Shown here one piece after another: positions 1 through 8,959 of a DNA stretch of 64,000 bases. Numbering within the stretch: the first letter of the stretch is position 1; each line of letters begins with the position of its first letter. Location of the stretch: the NCBI GenBank assembly GCA_029247365.1, contig JAQWLJ010000038.1, positions 1 through 64,000 of the forward strand. Direction: 5' to 3'. Made by a program: the position numbers and the translations under genes. Source of the DNA: Acidimicrobiales bacterium. Lineage in GTDB: Bacteria; Actinomycetota; Acidimicrobiia; Acidimicrobiales; Aldehydirespiratoraceae. The notes beneath the pieces were generated by a model, which was not told the origin of the DNA, did not search any database, and saw only the letters and a list, made by a program, of their open reading frames with translations.

Positions 1-87
1 CGCATCGATCGGTCCGCCCTCGACCATCTCCTTGGCCGCTGAGAGGCGGTCGCCATAGAAGCCCGAGCAGTTCGCGATACGGATCAT
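1..87 (-). CDS. AtuA-family protein (DUF1446), N-terminal 29 codons only
   Basis: The reverse strand opens with ATG at 87 and reads 29 codons to the window edge without a stop. The N-terminus (MIRIANCSGFYGDRLSAA and on to EMVEGGPIDA) is the typical opening of the acyclic terpene utilisation AtuA / DUF1446 family, whose exact reaction is not known. Its ATG overlaps the TGA of the upstream biotin carboxylase gene (ATGA, 84-87), so the two are probably translationally coupled. AtuA proteins are commonly encoded beside geranyl-CoA-type carboxylases, which suits this setting. Only the start of the protein is visible, so the family call rests on about 28 residues. Confidence 0.75.
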   Translation of the reverse strand, partial: MIRIANCSGFYGDRLSAAKEMVEGGPIDA

Positions 88-2051
88 TCCGCCTCCTCGA
101 TCGTCAGGAGCAGCGCGCCGTTCCCGACCTGCCCGCCAGCCGCAATCGGCAGCTCGGCAACCGTGCCGTCGAAGGGCGCCGCGATGTGATGCTCCATCTT
201 CATCGCTTCGAGCACAACGAGGACTTGGCCAGCCGTGACTTCGTCGCCGACCGCACAGCGGACCTCGACCACTGAACCCGGCATCGGGGCCACAAGACCC
301 CCGGTCGGCAACTCCGATCCCGGGACCGTGAACCGAGGTTTCACCAGCAGGGTCACCGTTGTGCGACCGAGCGTGACATAGGCAACGCCTGCCTCTACCG
401 TAACTGCAGCCCGTAGCCGGCGGCGGCCGATCTCCACCTCAATGTCGTCAGGGGTCCAGTCATGGACCGCCACCGTCTCACCCGTGCCAAGAACGAAGCT
501 CCCGCCACGTTGCCGCGCGTACGCAACCCGATGCAGTTCCGTGGTTTCGCTGCTGGTGGCAGATCCCCCCAGCTCGAAGTCGATGTGCTGCAGCGGCAAT
601 GAACCCGTCCGAAAGTTCGATGGGGCGAAGCCCCAGACGTCGTCAACCGAACGGTTGCGACCCTGAATCCACATAGCCGCGACGATCGCCGCCGTAACGA
701 TGTCGGCGGCGGCCTGCGAGTCGCGAGGGTCAACACGCTCGATGAAGTCGGTAGTGGTATCGCCGGCGAGGAAGGCCTCGTTACGAAGCGTGGCAACGAG
801 GAAGTCACGGTTGGTGACGACGCCACCGAGGTGCATCCGTTCGAGCGCAAGCGCCAAACGGCAGGCGGCCTCTGAACGGGTGGGGCCGTGGGCGATCACC
901 TTGGCGAGCATGGGGTCGAAGTCGACACCGACCACGCTGCCCTGCTCGACGCCGCTGTCCCAGCGCACCACCGGCTCATTCGCCGGACGGTAGGCCGACA
1001 GGGTGCCGATGGCAGGCAGGAAATCGTTGTTGGGATCCTCGGCATAGAGACGGACCTCGATCGCCGAGCCTGTCCAGTTGATGTCGTCTTGTCCGTAGCC
1101 GAGTTCGGCGCCACCGGCGATCCGCAACTGCTCGCGGACTAGGTCGATACCGGTGACTTCTTCGGTCACAGGATGCTCGACCTGCAAGCGGGTATTGACC
1201 TCGAGGAAAAAGAATTCGCGGGTCGCGTCATCGACCAGGAACTCCACCGTTCCCGCCGACTCGTAGCTCATGTGCCGAGCGAGGGCGAGGGCAGCTTCAC
1301 CCATTGCGCTACGCATCTCGGCATCGACCACCGGCGACGGCGACTCCTCGACGATCTTTTGATGCCGACGCTGGATCGAGCACTCACGCTCGCCAAGGTG
1401 GACGACGTTGCCGCGGCTGTCGCCGAGGACCTGGATCTCGACGTGTCGGCTCGAGGCCACATAGCGCTCGAGAAACACGGTCTCGTCGCCAAACCCGCTG
1501 AGCGCCTCGCGCCGAGCCGACGCAACCGCCTCGTCAAGGTCGGTCGACGACTCAACGAGGCGAATGCCTTTGCCGCCGCCCCCCGCGGATGCCTTGACCA
1601 GCAGGGGATACCCGACCTCTGCATCTGCGGTTGGATCCTCCGATGACGGCAGCGTCGGCACACCGGCCTCGGTTGCGACGCGCTTCGCTGCGATCTTGTC
1701 GCCCATCGACTCGATGACCTCGGGCGAGGGTCCTACCCAGCGGATACCTGCGTCGATGACAGCCCTGGCGAAAGCCGCGTTCTCGGAGAGAAAGCCATAG
1801 CCAGGGTGGATGGCGGCAGCCCCAGTCGTCTTGGCCGCGGCGAGCACAGCGTCAGCATCGAGATAGGTCGACGGGAGCCGGACGGCCTCGTCAGCCTCCT
1901 GAACGAACGGGGCATCAGCGTCGGCATCGATAAAGACCGCAATGCAGCGCATACCCATCGCGCGTGCGGTTCGGAACACCCGGCGAGCAATCTCGCCACG
2001 GTTGGCGACCAAGACGCTCTGTAGTGACGATGACGTCAGCGGCGCAGTCAC
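84..2051 (-). CDS. Acyl-CoA carboxylase alpha subunit (biotin carboxylase + biotin carrier)
   Basis: This 655-residue protein carboxylates its own biotin with ATP and bicarbonate and hands the carboxyl group to the beta subunit encoded upstream. Domains in order: biotin carboxylase N-domain from about residue 10 (VLVANRGEIARRVFRTARA), ATP-grasp with the glycine-rich loop GGGGKGIRLV, the catalytic stretch EVNTRLQVEHPVTE, the carboxylase C-domain, and a C-terminal biotinyl domain with VLEAMKMEHH, the biotin lysine being K618. I chose GTG at 2051 because it overlaps the TGA of the beta gene (GTGA); a longer in-frame ATG at 2114 would only add unrelated sequence. The acyl substrate (acetyl, propionyl, methylcrotonyl or geranyl type) cannot be read from sequence alone; the AtuA neighbour hints at a branched or terpenoid acyl-CoA. 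Confidence 0.93.
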   Translation of the reverse strand: MTAPLTSSSLQSVLVANRGEIARRVFRTARAMGMRCIAVFIDADADAPFVQEADEAVRLPSTYLDADAVLAAAKTTGAAAIHPGYGFLSENAAFARAVIDAGIRWVGPSPEVIESMGDKIAAKRVATEAGVPTLPSSEDPTADAEVGYPLLVKASAGGGGKGIRLVESSTDLDEAVASARREALSGFGDETVFLERYVASSRHVEIQVLGDSRGNVVHLGERECSIQRRHQKIVEESPSPVVDAEMRSAMGEAALALARHMSYESAGTVEFLVDDATREFFFLEVNTRLQVEHPVTEEVTGIDLVREQLRIAGGAELGYGQDDINWTGSAIEVRLYAEDPNNDFLPAIGTLSAYRPANEPVVRWDSGVEQGSVVGVDFDPMLAKVIAHGPTRSEAACRLALALERMHLGGVVTNRDFLVATLRNEAFLAGDTTTDFIERVDPRDSQAAADIVTAAIVAAMWIQGRNRSVDDVWGFAPSNFRTGSLPLQHIDFELGGSATSSETTELHRVAYARQRGGSFVLGTGETVAVHDWTPDDIEVEIGRRRLRAAVTVEAGVAYVTLGRTTVTLLVKPRFTVPGSELPTGGLVAPMPGSVVEVRCAVGDEVTAGQVLVVLEAMKMEHHIAAPFDGTVAELPIAAGGQVGNGALLLTIEEAE

Positions 2052-3727
2052 AGTCGGAACACCCCGTAGGCCTCGGCGCCCTCGATCGGGCGGTTGCGGA
2101 CCAAACTCAGGCACATGCCGAGCACATCGCGCGTGTCTCTTGGGTCGATGATGCCGTCATCGCTGATCGCGCCAGTCGCGCGTAGTGCGAGCGAACCCTT
2201 GTCGTGGGCAGCCTCGTGGGCAGCGACGATTTCAGCATCTGCTTCCTCGTCGAACTCGATGCCCTGCCGCTCGGCCTGACCTCGCCGCACCTGGGCCATG
2301 ACGCCGGCAATCTGCTTCGGTCCCATGACGGCAATCTTGGCGGTGGGCCACAGGAACGTGAATCGGTTCCCGAACGCGCGCCCCGACATGCCGTAGGTGC
2401 CGGCCCCATACGACGATCCGACAATGACGGTCAGGTGTGGGACCGTCGAGTTGGTGACTGCGTTGATCATCTGCGACCCCTTCTTGATGATCCCATCAGC
2501 CTCGAAGTCCTTACCGACCATGTAACCGGTGATGTTCTGGAAGAACACGAGCGGTGTGTCGATGGCGTTGCACAGTTGGATGAAGTGCGCCGCCTTCTGC
2601 GCTGAGTCGGGGTAAATGACCCCGTTGTTGCCGAGAACACCAACCGGATAGCCATGGATCGACGCCCAGCCGCAGATCATCGAGCTGCCGTAGCGGGGCT
2701 TGAACTCCTCGAACCGGCTGCCGTCGACCACCCGTCCGATCACCTCACGGATATCAAGCGGCTTTGCGAGGTCCTTTCCGACGAGACCGAGCAGTTCGTC
2801 GGGATCGAGGGCGGGAGGCTCGGCGGAAAGGGTTGGCGCACCGTCGGGCTTGCGCCAGTTGAGGTGGGAAACCACCTCCCGACACATCCGGATCGCGTCC
2901 ATCTCGTCCTCGGCGAGATACTCGGCAAGCCCGGAAACCTCGGCGTGCTTCTGCGCGCCACCGATCGTCTCGGAGTCGGCGATCTCACCGGTGGCCATCT
3001 TCACCAGGGGTGGACCGGCGAGGAAGGCGTACGTCTGCTCCCTGATAAAGATGTTGTAATCACTGAGGCCAGGTTGATACGCGCCACCGGCCGTGGACGA
3101 CCCAAACGTCACGCACACCGTCGGAATCTTCATCTTCGAGAGCTCGATCATCTCGTAGAAGAATCGGCCTGACTCGGCGAAGTGTTGCGGAATCACGGCG
3201 GAGCCGATCGCGTCGTGTGGATTCTCGTCGCCCGATGGGCTCTTACCTCCACCCCCGCCGGGGCGGAGGTCACCACCGGCCGACTCCACGAAACTGATGT
3301 ACGGAATGCGGTTGTCTCGGGCGATCTCGAGTGCTCGCATCCATTTTTTGGAGGCATACGGCGTGAGCGCGCCAGCCGCCACCGTCGGGTCATTGCCCAT
3401 GATCACGCACTCAGTGCCCGCGATGATTCCGATGCCGGCAACCATGCCACCGCCGAGGTGGTACTGGCTGCCGAAGCCAGCCAGCGGTGTGATCTCGAGG
3501 AACGGCGTATCGGGATCAAGGGCAGCGGCGATGCGCTCGCGGATGGGGAGCTTGCCTCGCCCCCGGTGTCGAGTAATGGCCTTCTCACCGCCAGCGTTGG
3601 CGGCCATCTCCAATAGTTCGTCATGCACGTTGAGCAGTTCGCTCATGTCCTCCCGGTTCTGGAGGTAGAGGTCGCTGCTGGTGTCGAGCGCCGACCGCAT
3701 AGCCAGTGCGAGGAGTGTTCGGGGCAT
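2048..3727 (-). CDS. Acyl-CoA carboxylase beta subunit (carboxyltransferase)
   Basis: This 559-residue carboxyltransferase of the AccD/PccB/MccB type transfers CO2 from biotin to an acyl-CoA. It shows the conserved opening RHRGRGKLPIRERI, the crotonase-like N and C halves, and the glycine-rich acyl-CoA/biotin pockets (GGGSTAGGAYQPG-like stretch read as FGSSTAGGAYQPGLSDYN and, later, GSSYGAGTYGMSGRAF). Length is normal for methylcrotonyl/geranyl-type beta subunits. ATG 3727 is preferred because TACGGT lies 7 bases upstream (3735-3740), a leaderless-type promoter; ATG 3700 is the alternative. The gene ends in a GTGA overlap with the alpha subunit and starts the AtuA operon. It diverges from an enoyl-CoA hydratase gene. 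Confidence 0.92.
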   Translation of the reverse strand: MPRTLLALAMRSALDTSSDLYLQNREDMSELLNVHDELLEMAANAGGEKAITRHRGRGKLPIRERIAAALDPDTPFLEITPLAGFGSQYHLGGGMVAGIGIIAGTECVIMGNDPTVAAGALTPYASKKWMRALEIARDNRIPYISFVESAGGDLRPGGGGGKSPSGDENPHDAIGSAVIPQHFAESGRFFYEMIELSKMKIPTVCVTFGSSTAGGAYQPGLSDYNIFIREQTYAFLAGPPLVKMATGEIADSETIGGAQKHAEVSGLAEYLAEDEMDAIRMCREVVSHLNWRKPDGAPTLSAEPPALDPDELLGLVGKDLAKPLDIREVIGRVVDGSRFEEFKPRYGSSMICGWASIHGYPVGVLGNNGVIYPDSAQKAAHFIQLCNAIDTPLVFFQNITGYMVGKDFEADGIIKKGSQMINAVTNSTVPHLTVIVGSSYGAGTYGMSGRAFGNRFTFLWPTAKIAVMGPKQIAGVMAQVRRGQAERQGIEFDEEADAEIVAAHEAAHDKGSLALRATGAISDDGIIDPRDTRDVLGMCLSLVRNRPIEGAEAYGVFRL

Positions 3728-3734
3728 GAGCCGG

Positions 3735-3817
3735 ACCGTATCGGGTAATCCAGAGGGGTTCAAATTATCCCCCCACTGCCCCAAGGTGAGTCCCGGTGGC
3801 GACCGTAGCGCTAGCGT
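3735..3817. promoter_or_regulatory. Divergent promoter region, carboxylase operon / enoyl-CoA hydratase
   Basis: The 97 bases between the two divergent starts hold one TANNNT hexamer for each direction: TACGGT on the reverse strand (3735-3740), 7 bases before ATG 3727, and TAGCGT on the forward strand (3812-3817), 7 bases before ATG 3825. Both would give leaderless transcripts. Confidence 0.6.
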
Positions 3818-3824
3818 CCGCGAC

Positions 3825-4529
3825 ATGAGCGAGCTCTTGACGACCGAACGCCACGATCAGGTCATGGTTGTCCACCTCGATGACGGCAAGGCCAACGCAC
3901 TGTCCTTCGCCATGATTGGCGGGATCATGGCGGCCTTGGCCGAGGCCGAGAACGACGACGAGATCGGCGCGGTGGTGTTGCACGGCCGCGAAGGGAAATT
4001 CTCCGCGGGGTTTGATCTGAGCGTGATGATGGCCGACAACCTGTCGGCGACCATCAACCTCGTCGCCGACGGCGGTGAACTGGTCCGCACTATCTACGGC
4101 TGCTCCGTGCCGGTTGTCGCGGCGTGCACCGGCCACGCCCTGGCCGCCGGCGCGCTGATCCTGCTCGGCTCTGACGTCCGGATCGGCGCTGCTGATGTGC
4201 CGGCCAAGATCGGTCTCAACGAGGTTGCGATCAAGATGGTGTTGCCCGACTGGGCGCTCACGATCGCGCACGTACGGTTGAGTAACCGCCACAAGCAACG
4301 GGCGATCATGAACGCACGGGTGACGGGACCAGCTGATGCTGTCGACGTCGGCTTTCTCGACGAGGTCGTGCCAGCTGGTGAACTGCTTGATCGAGCGATC
4401 ACCGCGGCCGCCCACCTCGCCTCGACCCTCGACCCCAGGGCCTACCGGGGCAGTGTCCAGGCATTTCGAGGCGAGACTCTCACCACGATGGACGCCCATA
4501 TCGCAACCGCTCGAGCTTCGGTTCGCTGA
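3825..4529 (+). CDS. Enoyl-CoA hydratase/isomerase family protein (crotonase)
   Basis: This 234-residue crotonase-fold protein begins MSELLTTERHDQVMVVHLDD. It has the oxyanion-hole motif HGREGKFSAGFDLS near residue 50 and the second loop ALAAGALILLGSDVRIGA near 110. Crotonases hydrate or isomerise enoyl-CoAs in fatty-acid and branched-chain oxidation. The two glutamates of classical hydratases are not obvious, so the reaction is uncertain. The start at 3825 is supported by TAGCGT 7 bases upstream; the longer open frame from 3681 overlaps the divergent carboxylase promoter. It faces away from the carboxylase operon and may serve the same acyl-CoA route (inference). Confidence 0.85.
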   Translation: MSELLTTERHDQVMVVHLDDGKANALSFAMIGGIMAALAEAENDDEIGAVVLHGREGKFSAGFDLSVMMADNLSATINLVADGGELVRTIYGCSVPVVAACTGHALAAGALILLGSDVRIGAADVPAKIGLNEVAIKMVLPDWALTIAHVRLSNRHKQRAIMNARVTGPADAVDVGFLDEVVPAGELLDRAITAAAHLASTLDPRAYRGSVQAFRGETLTTMDAHIATARASVR

Positions 4530-4544
4530 GCACTGCGGCCGAGC

Positions 4545-5753
4545 TTAGGTTGCGTCGCGGTCGGCGCGCAGTTCGTTGGCGACACGTGGGCGAAGCGCCG
4601 TGGCAAGCGCCAAGACAGCAGCAACTACCGCCACCACGGCGGCCCTGTCGAGCACACGGGGCAGACGGTCAGCAGCGATGCTCAACAGCACCATGGCGTA
4701 AGCACAGCGTCCGAACAACGACGTCACCGAGAGCACCGTGGCGCGGTGATGTTGCTCGACCCGCCGCGAGATGATGCCCGGAACGAATACCTGGGTAGCG
4801 GCCATTTGGACACCACGAGAGACGATCAGAGGCAGCACGAATGGCGACACAACCAGGGCCATGGTGACCGAAGTTGTGGCAGTGAGGAAGGCCAAGACGA
4901 CCAACACCACGCCAGCGCTGAAGCGCTGCCTCGCCCGCTCGGTGTACCGCAACGAAAAGCCGCCAACACCAGCGACGGTGGCCACCACGAGGCCGGCGAT
5001 GACCGCCGCACCGGCCGGGTCGTCGGCTGGACGTTCGAGGACCATCGTCAGGTACGGAGGGGCCAACTCGGCCACGAGGTGGATGAGAATCACCTCCACC
5101 ACGACATAGAACGTGATCCAGGCCAGCAGTGGACGCCGGAGGTGGCGCCTGACCGAACGCAAGTCCGAGGTGAAGCTCGCGCTTCGGGTTGAGCGCGGTG
5201 GTTCGCTCATCCGCAGGGTCAAACCGAGCTGAACCGCAGCTGCAAGCAGTGCCGCCGCGAACGGCAGCCGGAGATCGACGAAGGCAAGACATCCACCGAC
5301 GACCGCAGTGACCGCAGTCGCGTAGTGCAGCCCGGTGCGCGCTCGTACCTCACGGCGCTCGAACTCTGATGACAGCCCGTCGGCGTCGAGTACATCGAAG
5401 TGGAACGTTGAGTCCGTCCCTGACAAGAACGCAAAGCCAACGGCCAGGAGCACTTGGGCGCCTGCGATCGGGACGGCACCACCCACCAGGAACAGTGCAT
5501 GGCAGCCAACCCACGCCACGCCGGTTACCCGAAGCGCTGCGACCCGACCGACATGATCACTGAACCAGCCCGACGGCACCTCGACGACAACGACGGTCAG
5601 GTAGTAGAGCGCACCGAGCTGAAGCGCCTGCGTGAGCCCAACCTGATCGATGAGGTAGAGAAGCACGGTGGGAAGCCAGAAGAGCGACCCGACCACTCGC
5701 TGATGAACGACGTAGGCGCGAAGGTTCGCCTCGGTGTGACTGTCAGTGCTCAT
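4545..5753 (-). CDS. MFS transporter
   Basis: This 402-residue polytopic membrane protein of the major facilitator superfamily has a hydrophobic profile of about 12 helices. It carries a motif-A-like loop after helix 2 (PSGWFSDHVGRVAALR) and a basic central loop near residues 185-200 dividing two six-helix halves. The substrate cannot be told. It converges on the preceding hydratase gene with only 15 bases between stops, and diverges from the serine hydrolase gene. No regulator lies next to it. Confidence 0.85.
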   Translation of the reverse strand: MSTDSHTEANLRAYVVHQRVVGSLFWLPTVLLYLIDQVGLTQALQLGALYYLTVVVVEVPSGWFSDHVGRVAALRVTGVAWVGCHALFLVGGAVPIAGAQVLLAVGFAFLSGTDSTFHFDVLDADGLSSEFERREVRARTGLHYATAVTAVVGGCLAFVDLRLPFAAALLAAAVQLGLTLRMSEPPRSTRSASFTSDLRSVRRHLRRPLLAWITFYVVVEVILIHLVAELAPPYLTMVLERPADDPAGAAVIAGLVVATVAGVGGFSLRYTERARQRFSAGVVLVVLAFLTATTSVTMALVVSPFVLPLIVSRGVQMAATQVFVPGIISRRVEQHHRATVLSVTSLFGRCAYAMVLLSIAADRLPRVLDRAAVVAVVAAVLALATALRPRVANELRADRDAT

Positions 5754-5893
5754 TCATACCCGAGTCTCGGCACGACCCGCACCGACAAGCCGTGCCTGAC
5801 GCTGAGGTCTGATTCCATTGAGCGCGTCGAGGACCACGGGTCAGGATCGATCGTTGGGCGCCGCAGCATCCGGCGAGGGTAGCGTCCGACCCA

Positions 5894-6817
5894 GTGAGCG
5901 ACTTTGCCGAGCTGACCGAGTGGTGTGGTGGCACCAACACCACACAACTCGTGGTGGTCGTCAACGACGAAACCGTCGTCGACCGTTCGTGGCGGGTCGC
6001 GCCCAGCGAGCCACACGATGTGGGATCGATTCAGAAGCTCCTTACCGGCATTGTCCTCGCCCAGCTCGTGGCCAGCGGCAACATCGGCCTCAATCAACCG
6101 ATGAGCGACCTCCTCGGGCCGGGCTGGTCACGAGCCCCGGCAACCCACGAGCAGACGATCACCATCTCGCACCTTGCAACGATGACCGCTGGGCTCGATG
6201 ATGACTTTCACGCCATCCATTCGCCGGGCCAAGGTTGGTACTACTGCAACAACGGCTACCACCTGCTGCGTCGAGCTCTCGAGGGTGCCGATGGTCGGTC
6301 AACCGACGCCATGTTTCGGACCCGGATATTCGAACCCTGCGGCATGACCACCTCGTCGTTCGTGCCCCGCGACCCGAACGATCCGTCGTCACTGCCCGGA
6401 CTGATCTCGACCGGGCGCGACATCGCCCGGTTCGGTCAGGCATTGCTCAAATCCAAGCCGTTTGGCATCGAGGGCGAGTTGCTCTCCAACCTTCGGCAGG
6501 GGACGGCATCGAATCCCTCGTACGGCCACCTGGTCTGGAAGTACGGCGGCCACGCCGCAATCGTGCCCGGCCGCCGCTCGGGCCAGGAACCGATTCCAGG
6601 ACGCGTCTTCGGCGGTATCAAACTCGATCGCCCAATTGCGGCTGCGATCCCTGCGGACGGGTTCGGGGGCACCGGGCTCGGCGAGCAACGACTCACGATC
6701 GTCCCCTCGCGCCACCTCGTGATCGTCCGTCTCGGCAGGTTCGCCAATCCACCGTTCGGCGCCTACGACCGAGAGCTGTGGGCTCACGTCCCTCCGGAAC
6801 TGAGGAGCGAACCGTAA
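5894..6817 (+). CDS. Serine hydrolase of the beta-lactamase/DD-peptidase (class C) fold
   Basis: This 307-residue protein has the catalytic S-x-x-K at S45-K48 (GSIQKL) and the Y-x-N at Y117-N119 (WYYCNNGYH), the pattern of class C beta-lactamase-related serine hydrolases and esterases. No signal peptide is visible, so it is probably cytoplasmic and more likely an esterase or peptidase than a true beta-lactamase. The GTG start at 5894 has TAGCGT 8 bases upstream (5880-5885). The natural substrate is unknown. Confidence 0.85.
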   Translation: MSDFAELTEWCGGTNTTQLVVVVNDETVVDRSWRVAPSEPHDVGSIQKLLTGIVLAQLVASGNIGLNQPMSDLLGPGWSRAPATHEQTITISHLATMTAGLDDDFHAIHSPGQGWYYCNNGYHLLRRALEGADGRSTDAMFRTRIFEPCGMTTSSFVPRDPNDPSSLPGLISTGRDIARFGQALLKSKPFGIEGELLSNLRQGTASNPSYGHLVWKYGGHAAIVPGRRSGQEPIPGRVFGGIKLDRPIAAAIPADGFGGTGLGEQRLTIVPSRHLVIVRLGRFANPPFGAYDRELWAHVPPELRSEP

Positions 6818-6840
6818 CCAACAGCCGACGACTCGCGAGG

Positions 6841-7181
6841 CTCCCGATCTGCTTCACCGGTGGAGGCAGCCGAATCGGGCGGGGTGCGGCAGCGCGCTTG
6901 GCTGGCGAGAGGCCTGTCGCGGCTGCAATCCGGACAATGGTCCACTGCTTCGGCAGCCTGTGGGGCCTCTTCACCAAAGCCGGCGCGGCCGGATGAGGCT
7001 GGCTGCAACAAACGGATGTGCCGTCTGGCATCGAGTCCTCGGCGAAAACCGCCACGGCGTGTTCTGCTCGCACAAGCACGCGCTCGCCCGTGTGATGAAC
7101 GGAGTCGATGGCTCGATTGTGGCCATCGCTAGCTCGGCCACACCGTTGGCCATCTGCACCTCGATGCCCCCTCATGCTTGA
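6841..7181 (+). pseudogene. Decayed short-chain dehydrogenase/reductase (SDR) remnant
   Basis: Two out-of-phase frames still read as parts of one SDR. From 6841 one frame gives the Rossmann start ICFTGGGSRIGRGAAARLAG and then, with about 40-50 residues missing, VHCFGSLWGLFTKAG, matching the usual 'FGxLDxLxNNAG'. After a stop near 6996 the next frame (6990-7181) continues WHRVLGENRHGVFCSHKHAL and GSIVAIASSATP, matching 'W..v..vNl.GvFl..khA' and 'GsIVniaSxa'. The catalytic YxxxK and the rest of the C-terminal half are gone. No start codon or intact frame remains. It fills most of the 415-base gap between the hydrolase and the TIGR03084 gene. Confidence 0.8.
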
Positions 7182-7232
7182 TGTCCGAGACGACGTTTTC
7201 CTCGTCGATCGACCGCGTGCGACACTGCGGCC

Positions 7233-8021
7233 ATGACCAAGCCGACCGTCGCCTCTGTCACCGCCGATCTGATTGCAGAACAAGCGGCGCTCGACGAGGT
7301 GGTCACCAACCTCGATGACGATCAGTGGGAACAAATGACGCCGTCACCGGGATGGGCGATCCGCGACCAAGTCGGCCACCTTGCCTTCTTCGACATGACC
7401 GCTGCGCTCGCCATCCGCGACCCCGAAGGTTTCGACACCCATCGCAAGGAGCTGATGTCCACCCTTGACGGCGATGGTCTCACCCTCGGCGCGGCTCGGG
7501 TCATGGCTCCAGCCGAACTACTTGCCCACTGGCGCCAACACCGCAACGAACTCGCCGTCGCCGCAGCGGCGTGTGCCGAGGACGCCCGCATCGAGTGGTA
7601 CGGCCCCTCGATGGGGGCCAAGTCCTTCCTCACCGCCCGCCTGATGGAGGCCTGGGCGCATGGTCAAGACATCTGCGACACGGTGGGAGCCGAACGCGAG
7701 GCCACCGACCGTCTGCGTCACATCGCGCAACTCGGCTTTATCACGCGTGGATGGACCTATCTCAACCGACGGCTGGAGATGCCGGCCGGCGAGATCCGTC
7801 TCGCACTCGCCTCACCCGGTGGCGACAGCTGGACGTGGGGGCCCGACGATGCCGGTGCCACGGTAACGGGGGCCGCGCTCGACTTCTGCCTGGTCACCGC
7901 ACAACGCCGCAACCTCGCCGACACCGACCTCACGATCGACGGCGACATCGCTACCGACTGGCTCGAGAAGGCGCAGCTGTTCGCGGGTCCGCCGAGCAAC
8001 CCCCCGGCCGCCCGGCACTGA
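7233..8021 (+). CDS. TIGR03084-family protein (mycothiol-dependent maleylpyruvate isomerase-like, DinB fold)
   Basis: This 262-residue protein has the MDMPI N-terminal/DinB helical-bundle signature: PSPGWAIRDQVGHLAFFD near residues 36-53 with the first metal-binding His, and a middle helix ARLMEAWAHGQDICD with the H-x3-D ligands. These match the actinobacterial TIGR03084 group, thought to bind a metal and perhaps act with mycothiol; its reaction is not established. The ATG at 7233 is preceded by GACACT 6 bases upstream, a variant of the local promoter hexamer. It is convergent with the Ppx operon, with a small hairpin between. Confidence 0.85.
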   Translation: MTKPTVASVTADLIAEQAALDEVVTNLDDDQWEQMTPSPGWAIRDQVGHLAFFDMTAALAIRDPEGFDTHRKELMSTLDGDGLTLGAARVMAPAELLAHWRQHRNELAVAAAACAEDARIEWYGPSMGAKSFLTARLMEAWAHGQDICDTVGAEREATDRLRHIAQLGFITRGWTYLNRRLEMPAGEIRLALASPGGDSWTWGPDDAGATVTGAALDFCLVTAQRRNLADTDLTIDGDIATDWLEKAQLFAGPPSNPPAARH

Positions 8022-8028
8022 ACCACGG

Positions 8029-8045
8029 TTCGCCAACGTGGCGAA
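8029..8045. terminator. Short perfect hairpin between convergent genes
   Basis: TTCGCCA (8029-8035), loop ACG, TGGCGAA (8039-8045) form a 7-bp perfect stem just between the converging stops at 8021 and 8051. No U-tract follows, so it is a candidate bidirectional terminator only. Confidence 0.4.
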
Positions 8046-8050
8046 ATCGA

Positions 8051-8959
8051 TCAGTCGAGCAGCGAGAAGACGAGGCCGTCGAGGATGTCGGACTCCGACA
8101 CCACCAGCTCGTCGATATCGAAGTGCCGCATGGTTCGCACGAGGATGCACAGACCACCGACGATCACATCGGCGCGTGCCTCTTCGAGACCCGGGTTGTG
8201 GATGCGGGCATCTCGGCTCTCGGTCACGAGCGTTCGATAGACGTCCTCCGCTGCCTCTTTGGTCAAGCGGAAGTGGTGGATCTGGTCGCGGTCGTACTCG
8301 GCCAAGCCGATCTCGACCGCCGCTGCTGCCGAGACGGTGCCAGCGAGGCCCACGAAGGTCCGGGCGTGCACCGACTGCGGCATCTCTCGGACAACATCGT
8401 CAAGATGCGCCTCGGTGATCGAGAGGCAGGCAACGAGTTCTTCGGGCCGGGGCGGGTCGTGTTCGACGTACTTCTCGGTAAGCCGCACGCAGCCGATATC
8501 GAGCGACAGAGCGGCTTCGGCCTCATCGGTGCCGAACGCAAACTCCGTCGATCCACCGCCGATGTCGAACACGAGGAACGGACCATCGGCCGGGTCGAGA
8601 TCTGCGGTGGCCCCGCGAAACGACAGCTGCCCCTCCTCGAGGCCCGAGAGAAGCTCCGGACGGGCCCCGACGACCTGCTCGACGGCATCAAAGAACTCGT
8701 CGCAGTTGGCAGCATCACGGGCAGCCGACGTCGCCGCGGCCCGGACCCGCGTAACGCCGAACCGATCCATGACCGCCTTGTACTCACGAAGGCAGGCAAG
8801 AACGCGTTCGATCGCCTCGTCGGCCAATCGACCGGTGCGGTCGACGTCCTGGCCGAGCCGGGTGATCGTCATGAGTCGCTCGAGCGTCTGCTCGCCGTCG
8901 TGGACGAGCAGGCGGGTGGAGTTCGTGCCGAGATCAAGCGCGGCGACCGGGTCAAACAT
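8051..8959 (-). CDS. Ppx/GppA-family phosphatase (exopolyphosphatase-like)
   Basis: This 302-residue protein has the ASKHA fold: phosphate-1 loop AALDLGTNSTRLLV near residue 7 and second phosphate loop FDIGGGSTEFAFG near 133. Family members hydrolyse polyphosphate or pppGpp. It is the short two-domain form, as in mycobacterial Ppx2 next to eno. It overlaps the upstream DUF501 gene by 8 bases and is the last gene of the MobA-CoxG-DUF501-Ppx run. Substrate choice between polyP and (p)ppGpp cannot be decided here. Confidence 0.9.
   Translation of the reverse strand: MFDPVAALDLGTNSTRLLVHDGEQTLERLMTITRLGQDVDRTGRLADEAIERVLACLREYKAVMDRFGVTRVRAAATSAARDAANCDEFFDAVEQVVGARPELLSGLEEGQLSFRGATADLDPADGPFLVFDIGGGSTEFAFGTDEAEAALSLDIGCVRLTEKYVEHDPPRPEELVACLSITEAHLDDVVREMPQSVHARTFVGLAGTVSAAAAVEIGLAEYDRDQIHHFRLTKEAAEDVYRTLVTESRDARIHNPGLEEARADVIVGGLCILVRTMRHFDIDELVVSESDILDGLVFSLLD

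Noticed and set aside
2016-2114. Longer start for the biotin carboxylase at ATG 2114
   Set aside because: The extra 21 residues are the antisense-independent overlap with the beta gene end; the GTGA overlap at 2048-2051 is a better start.
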